Positions 1 to 10,300 of a DNA stretch of 64,000 nucleotides are shown here, piece after piece. This DNA is from Bryobacterales bacterium (GTDB lineage: Bacteria; Acidobacteriota; Terriglobia; Bryobacterales; Bryobacteraceae). The stretch lies in the NCBI GenBank assembly GCA_019261985.1, contig JAFAQY010000118.1, positions 1 to 64,000 of the forward strand, written 5' to 3'. Under the pieces are notes generated by a model. That model made no database searches. It was not told the DNA's origin and saw only the letters and a program-made list of their open reading frames with translations. Numbering within the stretch: the stretch's first letter is position 1; the number at the start of each line of letters is the position of its first letter. Position numbers and translations under genes: made by a program.

Positions 1-1
1 C

Positions 2-2197
2 AATCGCCTCAACTACGACCAGACCCTCAAACCCACTCTGCTCCTGCATTTGGGTGGGGCGTTCGTGAAAAGCTCGCTCTCCGCGCCCGCCGCGGTCACC
101 GGTTACGATCCCACCGCGGCTCTCGGATTAAAGGGGCCATTTACGCCGTTGGAATTTCCGGCATTCACAGGCTTGGCGGGGGCTAACAACACCGGCGGCG
201 TGAGTAACCTGGGAGTCAGCAGCGGCATTGATGGAGAGCAACTCTCGATGGAAGAAAAAACCAACTTCGTCGCCAACCTCACCTGGGTCAAGAACAACCA
301 CACCTATAAATTCGGCAGTGAAGCGTCCATCGAAGGATACCCCAATTACAATCGCATAAACACCGACGGTGTGTTCGGGTTCAGCGGGGCGGAAACCGGT
401 CTGCCCTACCTCCCCAACGGCACCACCGTCGCCGGCAACTCCGTTGGGCTTCCGTATGCCAGTTTCCTGCTGGGCCTGGTGGATAACTACAACGTTTCAG
501 CACCCGCTGTTGGCAAACTCGGGAAAAACCAGTTGGGATTCTACGCGCAGGATAGTTGGAAGATCACGCGCAAGCTTACCCTCGACTATGGGCTGCGCTA
601 CGATTTTTCCACCGCTTCGGTAGAGGAGCATGGCCGTTTTGGGAGCTTCGACCCCACGGTACCGAATACGGGAGATGGCGGACGTCACGGGGGCGTCACC
701 TACGGAGCAACCTGCCATTGCACATTTGCCCGCAACTACCCGTATGGTTTTGGGCCGCGGCTGGGAGTCGCCTATCAGTTGAATTCGAAAACCGTGCTCC
801 GCGGGGGAGCAGCCCTGCTTTACAACGGTACGCCCGACACCGGCATAACGGCGCGGAATATTCTATCCAACAATCAGAATTTTTCCCCCGCTATTGGCCA
901 ACCGGCCATGACTTTGGCCGCCGGCATTCCGCTGACCTATTCTCAGATTGCGTTCCCCAACTTTGATCCAAGCCATTACCCCGTTGTCGCCATTCCGGGA
1001 ACGCCCGGAGCGCCTGTCTTGCAATGGATGGATAAGAACGCCGGGCGCCCCAGCCGGTCGTATCAATGGAGCGTCGGCGTGCAGCGCGAGATCGTCCGGA
1101 ATCTGGTGGCGGAAGCCGCCTTTGTGGGCAACCGCGGGATGTGGTGGCCGACCGCCGGGGGGGTCAATTACAACGCGAACACCCCGCAGGCCCTGTTAGT
1201 CGACGGGCTCGACATCACCCAAGCGTCCGCGCGGACAATACTGACCTCTCCGATCGGCAGCGCGGCTGCCGGCCCGTTCCAGAACAAGCTGCCGTACTCG
1301 AATTTCCCGCTCACGGCAACGGTCGCGCAGGCCCTGCGGCCGTATCCGCAGTTCTCTACCGCGCCGCCGCCGCTATGGGCCCCGTTGGGCGATAATTGGT
1401 ACGACTCCTTGCAAGTAAAAGTGACCAAACGGTTCTCACGCGGCCTGAGCGCCACGTACGCCTTTACCTGGTCGAAGACGCTCCAAAACGGCATCGAGGG
1501 AACGGAGAACGATCCTTTCAATCGGTCTCAAGACAAGTACCTCTCGAGCGCCGATCGCCCGTTGGTCAGCAATATCAACTTCACCTACATTGTGCCCGCG
1601 CCTTCCTTCAGCAGGAACAGGATCGTTTCTTCCGTCTTGAGAGACTGGCAAATGGGAGCCCTTCTCATCTACTCGAGCGGCACGCCGATCGCGGTTCCCG
1701 CCGCGCAAACTCTGCTGAACAGTTATACGTTCGAAACAGCGTCGTATTTTAATCGGGTTCCTGGGCAACCGCTATTTCTCCAGGATCTCAACTGCCACTG
1801 CTTCGATCCGACCAAGACTCTGGTGCTGAATCCGGCCGCGTGGACAGATCCGGCTCCCGGCACGTGGGGAACATCGCCGGCGTATTACAGCGACTACCGG
1901 GCTCAGCGGCACCCTACCGAGAACTTCAACGTGGGACGCACGTTCCGGTTCCGCGAGTCAATGAATCTAAGTGTTCGGGCGGAGTTCATAAACATCTTTA
2001 ACCGGACCGTATTTCCCGCCCCCAGTTCGAGTAATCCGTTGGCGACGACGACCTGTTTCTTGTCGGGGGTCGCCGGCCCCACAGGCGCGTGCAGTGCCAG
2101 CACCGGCGGTTACGCTTCAGGCTTCGGCTTTATGACAACTACCGGCGCGGCCTTAACCCCGCGGACGGGCCAGATCGTCGCTCGCTTCGTTTTCTAG
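2..2197 (+). CDS. TonB-dependent receptor, Oar-like (5' end outside window)
   Basis: This is the C-terminal 731 codons of a large outer-membrane receptor. The reading frame is open to the left edge, so the start lies outside the window; the visible beginning (KPTLLLHLGGAFV) aligns with the middle of the complete receptor at 7341-11144 (TPTLLLHFGAGLL). The rest is beta-barrel sequence rich in alternating aromatic and polar residues, with the shared motif TCHCTFA and a terminal phenylalanine (GQIVARFVF), the usual signal for outer-membrane barrel assembly. The family usually pairs an N-terminal carboxypeptidase-regulatory domain and a plug with such a barrel. It should take up large substrates with TonB energy; the substrate is unknown. 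It converges with the next gene, 8 bp away. Confidence 0.9.
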   Translation, partial: NRLNYDQTLKPTLLLHLGGAFVKSSLSAPAAVTGYDPTAALGLKGPFTPLEFPAFTGLAGANNTGGVSNLGVSSGIDGEQLSMEEKTNFVANLTWVKNNHTYKFGSEASIEGYPNYNRINTDGVFGFSGAETGLPYLPNGTTVAGNSVGLPYASFLLGLVDNYNVSAPAVGKLGKNQLGFYAQDSWKITRKLTLDYGLRYDFSTASVEEHGRFGSFDPTVPNTGDGGRHGGVTYGATCHCTFARNYPYGFGPRLGVAYQLNSKTVLRGGAALLYNGTPDTGITARNILSNNQNFSPAIGQPAMTLAAGIPLTYSQIAFPNFDPSHYPVVAIPGTPGAPVLQWMDKNAGRPSRSYQWSVGVQREIVRNLVAEAAFVGNRGMWWPTAGGVNYNANTPQALLVDGLDITQASARTILTSPIGSAAAGPFQNKLPYSNFPLTATVAQALRPYPQFSTAPPPLWAPLGDNWYDSLQVKVTKRFSRGLSATYAFTWSKTLQNGIEGTENDPFNRSQDKYLSSADRPLVSNINFTYIVPAPSFSRNRIVSSVLRDWQMGALLIYSSGTPIAVPAAQTLLNSYTFETASYFNRVPGQPLFLQDLNCHCFDPTKTLVLNPAAWTDPAPGTWGTSPAYYSDYRAQRHPTENFNVGRTFRFRESMNLSVRAEFINIFNRTVFPAPSSSNPLATTTCFLSGVAGPTGACSASTGGYASGFGFMTTTGAALTPRTGQIVARFVF

Positions 2198-2205
2198 AGC
2201 CGGCC

Positions 2206-3594
2206 CTATCGCTTGCGATACCAACCCACGGCGTCGTGATCGTATTGCACGTCGATCACGCCTGCCTGCCGCATCGACCCGGCGGGAACCTCAGGCAACT
2301 GGTCGTTCGTCAGCAACAGGCCCCCGCGCTTCAGGATGGCGCCGGCGTTTTCAAGCGCCAGCGACCGTTCGAATGCGTCGTAATAGATGAAGATGTTGGT
2401 GCCCACGATCAGGTCGAACTTGTCCGCCTCGTTGAGATTGATGCGCTCGAGGACAATATTTAGGTCCACTGGCTCACACGTTAGCACCACGTCCGGACGG
2501 ATTCGCACCGCTCGCGTTTCCAGCCCTTGCCCGCCGTTAATCAGTTGAAAAATCCCAGGCGGCCGGATCGGCGCAACCTCCGTTCCCACCCGGTCGCCCA
2601 GTGAACGCCAATAAGCGGTGAGATCTGCCGGCCAGGGATCCGCGACGCCGCGAGGCAACTGAAGGACATAGCTTTCGCCCATCCTGGCGCGTCCGCGAGC
2701 GCGCTGAATATGGTCGATCACTCTTGAGCTGATGTCGAAAATCGACATGGATACCACGTTGGCTCTGGCCAGACCCAGCCGGAGGAGCGAATCGTATAGC
2801 GCAAAGGGTTGGAGAGTTTGCTGCGGATAATAGTCGTAGCTAAATGCCTCGTTCTTGTCGCTAAAATCGAGGCCCGGCCCGATCACGGCCACGCGAGCCA
2901 CCTCGCCTTCGCGCAGCACACCGCGATTCTTCAGATCGCGCAACGCTTGCTCAATCGAAAAATTCGGAAAAATGCTGGTATCGAGCGAGACCCCTCGATC
3001 GCGTAACAGCCCCGCTCGCCAGCTAAAAAGCGCTGCTTCATCGGGAGTCCCATCCGGCTTGGTAAGGCGCTTGGCTTCCTCGCCGCGCTTCGACAACGTC
3101 TGCATCTCTTGAATCACTCGCATGACGTTGTTGTAGATGAACAGGCCGGAATCGCCGGGCGCGCTCGGATCAATCCCCTGGCTTCGTAGAAGTCCGTTCA
3201 GAAAAGTGAGGCGCTCGTTGTCTCCTGGGTTCCGCATTCCCGCAATCAGATCGTCCACACGAGCCCGCAGAATGCCGGCTCTCGAAGCTTCGCTGAAGCT
3301 TTCAATCCTAATGCGTGGCTGTTTCGTGAAGGATGTCCCATAGAACAGAAGATTCACCATGGAATCCAAATCGCCCTGCTGAAGTCGCGCTCGGATGGCT
3401 TTGTCCCGCTGCCGGCTCCAGGCGCTCCACTTGGCTTCGGTTGGGTTTCTAAGCTGAGCCGGCAGTTGGTCGCCCGCCTTATCCAAGACCGGTTTCGCGC
3501 TTGCAAAGGGGGTGAAGACCCGGTCCGCCGCAAGCAGGCCCGGGGCAACGCCGCAGACGAACGCCAAGATCAACCGGATCGAAGCGAGCCGCAT
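2206..3594 (-). CDS. Exported protein with class I methyltransferase-like fold
   Basis: A 462-residue protein with a probable signal peptide (residues 1-22, ending LLAAD). The N-terminal half (about 25-230) is helical and not recognised. From about residue 232 there is a Rossmann-like core: VARVAVIGPGLDF resembles the SAM-binding motif I. FDLIVGTNIFIYYDAFERSL, followed by an ILKRGGLLLTND segment near residue 400-430, resembles the post-I and motif IV-VI strands of CheR-type methyltransferases. A SAM enzyme outside the cytoplasm would be odd, so either the leader is a membrane anchor or the fold has another use. It is the last gene of the minus-strand run that begins with the receptor at 11144. 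Function uncertain. Confidence 0.6.
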   Translation of the reverse strand: MRLASIRLILAFVCGVAPGLLAADRVFTPFASAKPVLDKAGDQLPAQLRNPTEAKWSAWSRQRDKAIRARLQQGDLDSMVNLLFYGTSFTKQPRIRIESFSEASRAGILRARVDDLIAGMRNPGDNERLTFLNGLLRSQGIDPSAPGDSGLFIYNNVMRVIQEMQTLSKRGEEAKRLTKPDGTPDEAALFSWRAGLLRDRGVSLDTSIFPNFSIEQALRDLKNRGVLREGEVARVAVIGPGLDFSDKNEAFSYDYYPQQTLQPFALYDSLLRLGLARANVVSMSIFDISSRVIDHIQRARGRARMGESYVLQLPRGVADPWPADLTAYWRSLGDRVGTEVAPIRPPGIFQLINGGQGLETRAVRIRPDVVLTCEPVDLNIVLERINLNEADKFDLIVGTNIFIYYDAFERSLALENAGAILKRGGLLLTNDQLPEVPAGSMRQAGVIDVQYDHDAVGWYRKR

Positions 3595-3676
3595 TTCACG
3601 TTGCCTCTGCTTGGGTCTTTTGGTTTCCCCAGCGGTTCTCGCAGGTCATCCCGAGTACACCGCGGCATCGCCAAAG

Positions 3677-4312
3677 CTACGGCGTTGTCGCCGGTGTCGG
3701 GCTGCCTCGGTGGCAGGTGTAGCACGTGACGTGCTCCTTGCCGTCCGCGAATGCCATGTTGATTTCACGCATCATGATGATCATATTGCGTGCGATCACC
3801 TTTTGCATCTTTTCATCGGAGGACTTGTCGTCGACGTGGCAGTAGCTGCAAGTCCCTTTATCCAGAAGGCCCAACCCTTGCACGAAACTTTGCATGTCGC
3901 TCGGTAGATTCAGTGCATTGAGCACCTTGAGATTCTTAGGGGTAAACCCGGCGCCGCCCTTACCCTTGCCTTTACCGCCACCCTTGCCCTTAGCGCCATT
4001 GGAAGCGGTCACCGTGAGAGTTCCCGCATTGCTGACCAGATAATGGACAACTAGGGGAACCTGCTCATCCGTCAAATCGGCGCCCTTCTCCTTCATGCGA
4101 GTGACTGTGGTAGTCCATGCGTCGCTATCCGCCTTCTTGTTATTGACACGTTCGAGCGTGTGACATGACGAGCAGACCGTGTTGACGAGGTTTGCTGCTA
4201 CAGCATCGCTGCCGTTCTTGCCGGCGGGTGTCGCACCATCGGGCGCCTGCGAATGGAGCATGAGCGCGCCGGCCAGTAGGGAGGCGGCGACAGGCGCCAG
4301 GAATTTTCGCAT
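3677..4312 (-). CDS. Exported triheme c-type cytochrome
   Basis: A 211-residue periplasmic cytochrome with three CxxCH haem sites: CSSCH at 47-51, CSYCH at 155-159 and CYTCH at 197-201. The first site lies in a small monohaem domain (about 36-95). The last two lie in a domain that reads like the photosynthetic-reaction-centre cytochrome subunit family (MQSFVQGLGL, ARNMIIMMREIN, VTCYTCHRG), which acidobacteria use for general electron transfer. A Gly/Lys linker (105-121) joins the two. I place the start at the ATG beginning MRKFLAP, which gives a clean signal peptide; an ATG six codons upstream adds a hydrophobic stretch before the charged residues. It is downstream of the PQQ dehydrogenase and ThuA genes and is a plausible electron acceptor for the former (inference). 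Confidence 0.85.
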   Translation of the reverse strand: MRKFLAPVAASLLAGALMLHSQAPDGATPAGKNGSDAVAANLVNTVCSSCHTLERVNNKKADSDAWTTTVTRMKEKGADLTDEQVPLVVHYLVSNAGTLTVTASNGAKGKGGGKGKGKGGAGFTPKNLKVLNALNLPSDMQSFVQGLGLLDKGTCSYCHVDDKSSDEKMQKVIARNMIIMMREINMAFADGKEHVTCYTCHRGSPTPATTP

Positions 4313-4363
4313 GGACGTTATTATAATCAAACTCCGCCGCCAGCTACGTTAAAAGGACAGCGC

Positions 4364-5263
4364 CTACTTTGCCGGCTCCGCCGGAATCGGGATCGTAACT
4401 TGGCCGGAGGCCGCCCATTCCGCGCCTCGCGCGAACGTTATTTTGAACGCTGGGTTCTCCGTATCCATAGGGTCGTGGCCCAGTGCCGTCACGAATACGC
4501 GCCCCATTCCGAACTGGGTCGTCCACAAAATCGGCTCATCCGCGCCCGCCCCGGGGATTGGCTGCGTCGAGCGGCCGTTGTACAAGGCGTGATCGTCATA
4601 GGCCGTGGCCAGCAGGTGGAACGATCCTTCCGGCTGCCATTTCAGGTTGGCGAACAGCTCATCGTGTTGAACCCTCAGCGGCGATTTCACTCCTTTTGTA
4701 ATAGGGTGCTCGGGGTCCTTGATATCCAGAGCGAAATCGTGCTGCGCCGAATGATGACCTTTATTGGGGCGCCAGTTGCCGCCCGACATTTTTTCGTAGT
4801 CCGTCCAGCCGTCGAAGGCGCCTAACGACAGGTGATACAAGACCAAGCCCTTACCGGAACGGACAAAATCGGCAAGCGCATTGTCGGCGCGTTCTCCCCA
4901 ACGGTTTTCCGGACGCGCACCGTCGTAATAGTTCACGATCACCAAGCCATAGGGCTTGAGCATTTCGGGTGTGCCGCCGCGGAACTCTTCCACCACGCGC
5001 ACCTCGAACTTCAGAGTTTCTTCTAACGTCTTGCGCAGCGAAGCAGTCGTTCCACGCCAATCGTGAGGGTTTTGGCCGGTAATAATGAGAGCCTGAAGCC
5101 GCTCCGGGTGGTTCGCGCCCGGCGGACCGGCCTTCGATTTGCCCTTGATATTACCACCGGCCGTCTCCGGAGCTTGCGCCAACAAGATGAAAGTGCCAGC
5201 GAGCACGGCAGCAAAAGCGAGAATGATTCGAGTTCGAGTGCGTGTTTCAAGACGGCTGGTCAT
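4364..5263 (-). CDS. Exported ThuA-like domain protein
   Basis: A 299-residue secreted protein with signal sequence (about 11-29), a short Gly/Lys stretch (GGNIKGKSKAG, 37-47) and a ThuA-like domain from about residue 56 to the end. Typical features are ALIITGQNPHDW at its start, the strand LKPYGLVIVNYYDGAR, VRSGKGLVLYHLSLGAF, and the C-terminal FGMGRVFVTALGHDP. ThuA domains have a glutamine-amidotransferase-like fold and occur in proteins linked to sugar metabolism; the catalytic activity is not established. An upstream in-frame start at 5287 would add eight basic residues, but MTSRLETRTRTR followed by the hydrophobic core is a better leader. It lies between the PQQ dehydrogenase and the triheme cytochrome on the same strand. 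Confidence 0.85.
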   Translation of the reverse strand: MTSRLETRTRTRIILAFAAVLAGTFILLAQAPETAGGNIKGKSKAGPPGANHPERLQALIITGQNPHDWRGTTASLRKTLEETLKFEVRVVEEFRGGTPEMLKPYGLVIVNYYDGARPENRWGERADNALADFVRSGKGLVLYHLSLGAFDGWTDYEKMSGGNWRPNKGHHSAQHDFALDIKDPEHPITKGVKSPLRVQHDELFANLKWQPEGSFHLLATAYDDHALYNGRSTQPIPGAGADEPILWTTQFGMGRVFVTALGHDPMDTENPAFKITFARGAEWAASGQVTIPIPAEPAK

Positions 5264-5322
5264 GCGTCGTATCTTACATCGGGCCACACAAAAGCGGAAG
5301 CACCCCGATCCTTGACGGTTTT

Positions 5323-7125
5323 CTATTTATCGTCAAGCGCGAACACCCATACTGAGCCGCCGTCCGGCATCGCGGGAACCTCGCCGGGGAACAAGCGGGC
5401 TAGCGTGTTCACCTCGCCGCCGGCATCCTGGCCCCACCCTGCGAGCACGGCGATGTATTGCTTGCCGTTCACCGAGAAAGAAGTCGGCGGCGCCTCGACG
5501 CCGGAGCTCAGCGGAAATTCCCATAGCAGCTTCCCGGTGGATGCGTCGAAGGCGTGGAATTTGCGATCGGCGGTTCCCCCGCTGAACACCAGTCCACCCC
5601 CGGTGACCAGCATCGAGCCCCAGTTGGGCGATCTCGCATAGTTGTGCGTCCAGACTTTTTCTCCGGTATCGACATTCCACGCCTGAACTTCGCCGAAATG
5701 ATCGGCGCCGGGCACGATCAACGGCGGAAATCCGCCCTGAATGCCGACGAAAGCCCTCCCCGGCGTGTAGGTGACGTTGGGCGCGCCTCCGTTGTGCCCA
5801 CAGATGTTATTGTTCGCGGGAATATAGATCATGCGCGTTTTCGGACTATAGGCGGCGGGCGGCCAGGTCTTTCCGCCGTGAACGCCCGGACAGAATTCAG
5901 CCGGCGCGTTGGTGCCGGGTTTATGCGCAGGGTCGATGTCGGGACGCCCCGTAACAGGATCCACGCCGCGGATAACGTTGTTAAATACGTAAGGTTTGCC
6001 TTCGATAAATTTGATAGGCCCGGCGCTGCGCTCCAGGAACCACAGATAGCCGTCTCGCGCGACGTCAATCAGGCCCTTGATCGTGCGCGCGTTGCGCTGG
6101 TAGTCGATCAGAAGAGGCGGCGAGACCTCGTCGTAATCCCAGGAATCGTTCGGATGATACTGATGATAGCCTTTGATGGCGCCCGTGGCGACGTCGAGCG
6201 CGACGGTCGACGCCGTATAGAGATTGTCCCCGGGGCGGTTATCGCCGATGGTAGGACCGCCGTTGCCGGTGCCGAAAAACGCGAGATTGGTCTCCGGATC
6301 GTAGTTTCCGGTAACCCATACGGAAGCGCCGCCGGTCTTCCACTGATCGCCCTGGGGCCACGTTTCGCTGCCTGGTTCTCCGGGAGCGGGCACCATGAAA
6401 GCGCGCCATTGTTCCTTACCCGTTTCCGCATCGAAAGCCGCGACGAATCCGCGGATTCCATATTCGCCCCCCGATGCTCCGACCATCACTTTGCCGTTCG
6501 CTACCAGCGGAGCGAGAGTGATGTAGTACCCGGCTTTGTTGTCGGCAACGCTGGTGGTCCAAACTTCCGTGCCGGTTCTGGCATCGAGAGCCACCAGGAC
6601 GGCTTCGCCGGCCGCAAAATAAACTTTGTCCCCGTATAACGCGACCCCGCGATTCACTTCGTGCGGAACGATCGATCCCTGCGGCCGGGGCCGGCGATAG
6701 CGCCAAAGGATATCGCCGGTAACGCCATTAAAAGCGATTACCTGGTTGTAGGGCGTGGTGATGAACAGCACTCCGTTGTTCACAACCGGCGCAGACTCAT
6801 GGGCCCGTCCTTCGCCGGTGGCCGCTCCCCACACGGGCCGCAGGCGCGCGACATTCCACGGAGTGATTTGATCGAGCGGGCTGTAGCCCCAGCCGTCGTA
6901 AGTTCGGCGGATCATGAGCCAGTTGCCGTCTTCCGGCTTCAACAAGCGTTCGGCGGTCACCGGCTGGTAATTTTTCAGAATCGTGGGAGTTGGGGCCGGC
7001 GGACCTTGCTTACCCTTCTGCTTGCCATTAGCCCCTCCGTTTTCCTGACCAGAGGCTGCGGCGAGAAAAAACGAAGCCAGCGCGGAAGCCAGGATCGATA
7101 TATAGAATCCCTTGTATCGGAGCAT
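5323..7125 (-). CDS. PQQ-dependent alcohol-type dehydrogenase, lanthanide-type active site
   Basis: A 600-residue periplasmic quinoprotein with signal peptide (1-26), a Gly/Lys linker (28-42) and an eight-bladed propeller with repeated DAxTGxxxW motifs. Expected active-site residues are present: Glu221 in SGGEYGIRG, Asn288 in FGTGNGG, and catalytic Asp330 in SWDYDEVSP. Asp332 lies two residues after the catalytic Asp; in XoxF and ExaF-type enzymes this extra Asp ligates a lanthanide, while calcium enzymes such as MxaF usually have Ala there. The adjacent Cys-Cys pair typical of the family is absent (the matching place reads IVPHEVNRG). The start is supported by AGGAG 8 bp before ATG. It oxidises an alcohol or sugar; the substrate is unknown. 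It lies between a TonB receptor and a ThuA-cytochrome pair. Confidence 0.87.
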   Translation of the reverse strand: MLRYKGFYISILASALASFFLAAASGQENGGANGKQKGKQGPPAPTPTILKNYQPVTAERLLKPEDGNWLMIRRTYDGWGYSPLDQITPWNVARLRPVWGAATGEGRAHESAPVVNNGVLFITTPYNQVIAFNGVTGDILWRYRRPRPQGSIVPHEVNRGVALYGDKVYFAAGEAVLVALDARTGTEVWTTSVADNKAGYYITLAPLVANGKVMVGASGGEYGIRGFVAAFDAETGKEQWRAFMVPAPGEPGSETWPQGDQWKTGGASVWVTGNYDPETNLAFFGTGNGGPTIGDNRPGDNLYTASTVALDVATGAIKGYHQYHPNDSWDYDEVSPPLLIDYQRNARTIKGLIDVARDGYLWFLERSAGPIKFIEGKPYVFNNVIRGVDPVTGRPDIDPAHKPGTNAPAEFCPGVHGGKTWPPAAYSPKTRMIYIPANNNICGHNGGAPNVTYTPGRAFVGIQGGFPPLIVPGADHFGEVQAWNVDTGEKVWTHNYARSPNWGSMLVTGGGLVFSGGTADRKFHAFDASTGKLLWEFPLSSGVEAPPTSFSVNGKQYIAVLAGWGQDAGGEVNTLARLFPGEVPAMPDGGSVWVFALDDK

Positions 7126-7340
7126 AATTCATCTCCTGCCGAACACTCCACGATACTCCCGGGCCGTGAGCCTGGGAAGGGAGGATTATTCCGGATGCGC
7201 CACCACACGGCTTTGCCTAAGTGCAGTAAACCGCGAGGCCAACGGTGTGTAAAGCGCGACGCCGAACGAAATCGTTAGATAATGCGCGGGGGGGATGACC
7301 TGAACAAAAACGAGAATCGAGCGGCAGAGCCCCCCTGCGA

Positions 7341-10300
7341 TTAGAACTGGAACCGCGCCACGATCTGGCCCGACCTCGGCGTTGCCCCAGCGCCGTTCAC
7401 CCAGTTGACATACCCGAAACCACCCGAGAGAAGGCCGTTCGCGCCAGCGAAGCTGTTGCCTCGCGCGGTCGGGGTCGCCGGGTTCGTGGATGGCAGCCCG
7501 AAGATCCCGACTGCATCCGCCGGCAGTGAATAAACAAGGCGATTGAACACGTTCTGAAACTCAGCCCGGATTTGCAGCCTGAAACGTCCCTCTTTCCCGA
7601 ATGGGAAGATTCGGCCGAAGCCCATGCTCTCAGCCGGTTGGCGCTGCCAGCGGAAATCGTTGTAATAGGGCGCCGAGGCGCCGAACTGTCCGGGTGCGGC
7701 GTCCACCCAGGCGTTCGGATTCAGCACGAGCTGCGTGGTGGGATCGAAGTGGGAGTTCGGATCCACCAGGAACAACGGCTGGCCGGGCACGCGGTTGTAG
7801 AATGTCGTGCCGCCGCCCCAAAGCGCCGGGTTGTTCGCCGGCCCGCGGCCAAGGTTTGCCAGCAAATTGTTATTGGACGGAGGAGTTCGAATCAGAACGC
7901 CGCTCTGATAACGCAGCAGGCCGCTATAACTCCAGTCGCGCACGAGCCACGATAATGCCTTCAGCGCCTTGGAATCGGCGCTAAACTTCGGTGTCGTGTA
8001 ATTAAACGCGATCGTTAGTGTTTGCGGAAGATCGAATCCAGAAAGCTGCTTGGCCAGCCCAAGGTTGAACACGTCGTTAATCAGGGGCGCATCGGGTGTC
8101 AAATAAGAGGTATTCGAGTTGACGCCGTTGGTCAGCTCTTTTTCCCACGTGTACGCCACATTCGCCGTCAATCCGTGCGAAAACCGCTTGGTGGCCTTGA
8201 TCTGAAGCGAGTCATACCAGGTTTTACCCAGCGGGGGACCCAGAAACGGCGGGATTCCTCCAAACCACTGCGGATACGGCACCAGCGCGGCGATCAGAGG
8301 CTCGGCCGATGGAAATCCGGGATAAACACTGTTCGGGTTCGCCAAGTACGGGAACCGCTGGATGACCGCAGGCGAGCTGATGGGCGTATTGAGGAGCGCC
8401 GCATCCGCCGGGTTCGCGACGTTCAACCCGTATTGCGACGTGAGCTGCTGCGGAGTAAGCGCGTTATAGTTGAGGCCCGAAAGCAGAGGCGCGGTCCACC
8501 AGTCGCCGCGATTGCCGACATAGGCGGCCTCTACCACGAGATTGCGGGTCAGCTCCCGTTGGAACCCGATGCTCCACTGAAAGGTTCGTGGCAGACGCGC
8601 CGAGTTCGGTGAAATCGAAATAAACGGGGAGCCAGGCGGAATCACTCCCGAAGCCGTCGCCGCCGGGAAATTCGGCCCATTCAAGAACGTGTTAGGCCAC
8701 GTCAGCACGGGGTTTCCATACACGTTCCCTGGAGCGTATGGGTCTCCAGCCTTTAAGATCGCTGCCGGCAACCCGTAAGCGGGCGTCCCGAGCGTCAGGA
8801 AATCCGGAACGCTGACGTTCAGTCCCGCATTGTCCGCGGCAGCGGCATAGGAAATCGCTCCGCCCGCCCGGAACACGGTTTTCGGCGTGATCTGATATGC
8901 AACGCCAAGATGAGGCCCAATCGAGTACGGGTATCCGGGCGCGAAGGTGCAATGGCACGTGGCCTCATATTGGACCGTACCCAAGCGGCCTCCCAGCAGC
9001 GTATTCGGTAATCCAAATGCCGCGTTCTGCATTCGGCCATATTGCTCATGCCACAACGAGGCGTAATCCCAGCGCAGGCCGAGATCCAGCGTCAACTTGC
9101 GGTTCACCTTCCAACTGTCTTGAAGGTAAAGCGCAAACGAGTGCATGCCCAGGCGCGAATCCGCCGGCACGCCCACCTGCAGACCGTCGGCCGCGCCGAG
9201 CAGAAAGCTGGCGTAGCCGAATCCGCTGCCCGCCGTATTCTGAAACGGCTGGCCGAGTTGCCACGGATTGGCCGTTTCAATTTGTGAAAATTCGAATTCG
9301 CCCTGCGCGCGGCTGGTGGTTAATGTGGGAAGACCTTCGAACAGGGCGGATGCGCCCAGCTTGAATGTGTGGTTCCCTTTCACCCATGTGGCGCTAGCGT
9401 TAAAGGTCGGCTTAATGTCATACTGCCCGGGCGCTTCGAAGAAGGATCCCGTGTTGCTGGTTGGAAACCCGCCGCCTCCGCTGAATCCGGCGGGGAGGAA
9501 ACTGGACGCATCCAGACCCGACAAATAAGGAAAATTCTTTCCGGGGAACGGAGCCCCTTGGGGGAAAAGATTGTTCGCGGCCTGATCGTAAAACGGCCCA
9601 ACCTGCGGGTTCGATGTATGCAGCAAGCCGGCGCCGAAATGCAGCAGCAGCGTCGGGGTGAGCGTCTCGTCCAGGTTAATGCGGACAGTCTGCGCCAGCG
9701 AAGTCTGCGGGATCAACGTACTGAAGGGTTGCGGAAATCCGTTCGTCTGCGGCGAGCTGGTATATGTCGCCGAATAGTATCCTGCGATTTTCATCCTGGC
9801 GCTTACCACCTGGTCGATTTTGAGCGAAGGAATCGACGTATGGCGGAAGTCCGAGTAAGCCGGCGCCGTGTAGTTGAAGAGTCCCGGCGTGTTGGGCTGC
9901 GGGAACATGCCCTGGATAATCAGGGCCGTAGGATCCATGCGGTTCGCGGGAATGGCGTTTCCAGGGAAGGGATCCGCGACCACGGCGCCGTTAACCAGGC
10001 GGCGCGTGGCGGGATCGAAGATCTGATTTGGGCAAATCAGCGTCCCGGCGGGATCCGGACCGTGGCAACCGAGAAACGCCGCTTCATCCGCGGCGAAGTT
10101 TCCCTGCCGCTCGGCCGCGGTGGGAACGATCGCAATCGTGTTGGTGTTGACGTTGGATTGGCGGAACTGCTCGAAGTTAAAAAAGAAAAACGTTCGATCG
10201 TGGCCGTTGTAGACCTTCGGAATAACGATCGGACCACCGAATGTGAACCCGTAATCGTTCTGCCTCAGCGCATTGCGAATATGCTGCCCCGCTTTGTTGG

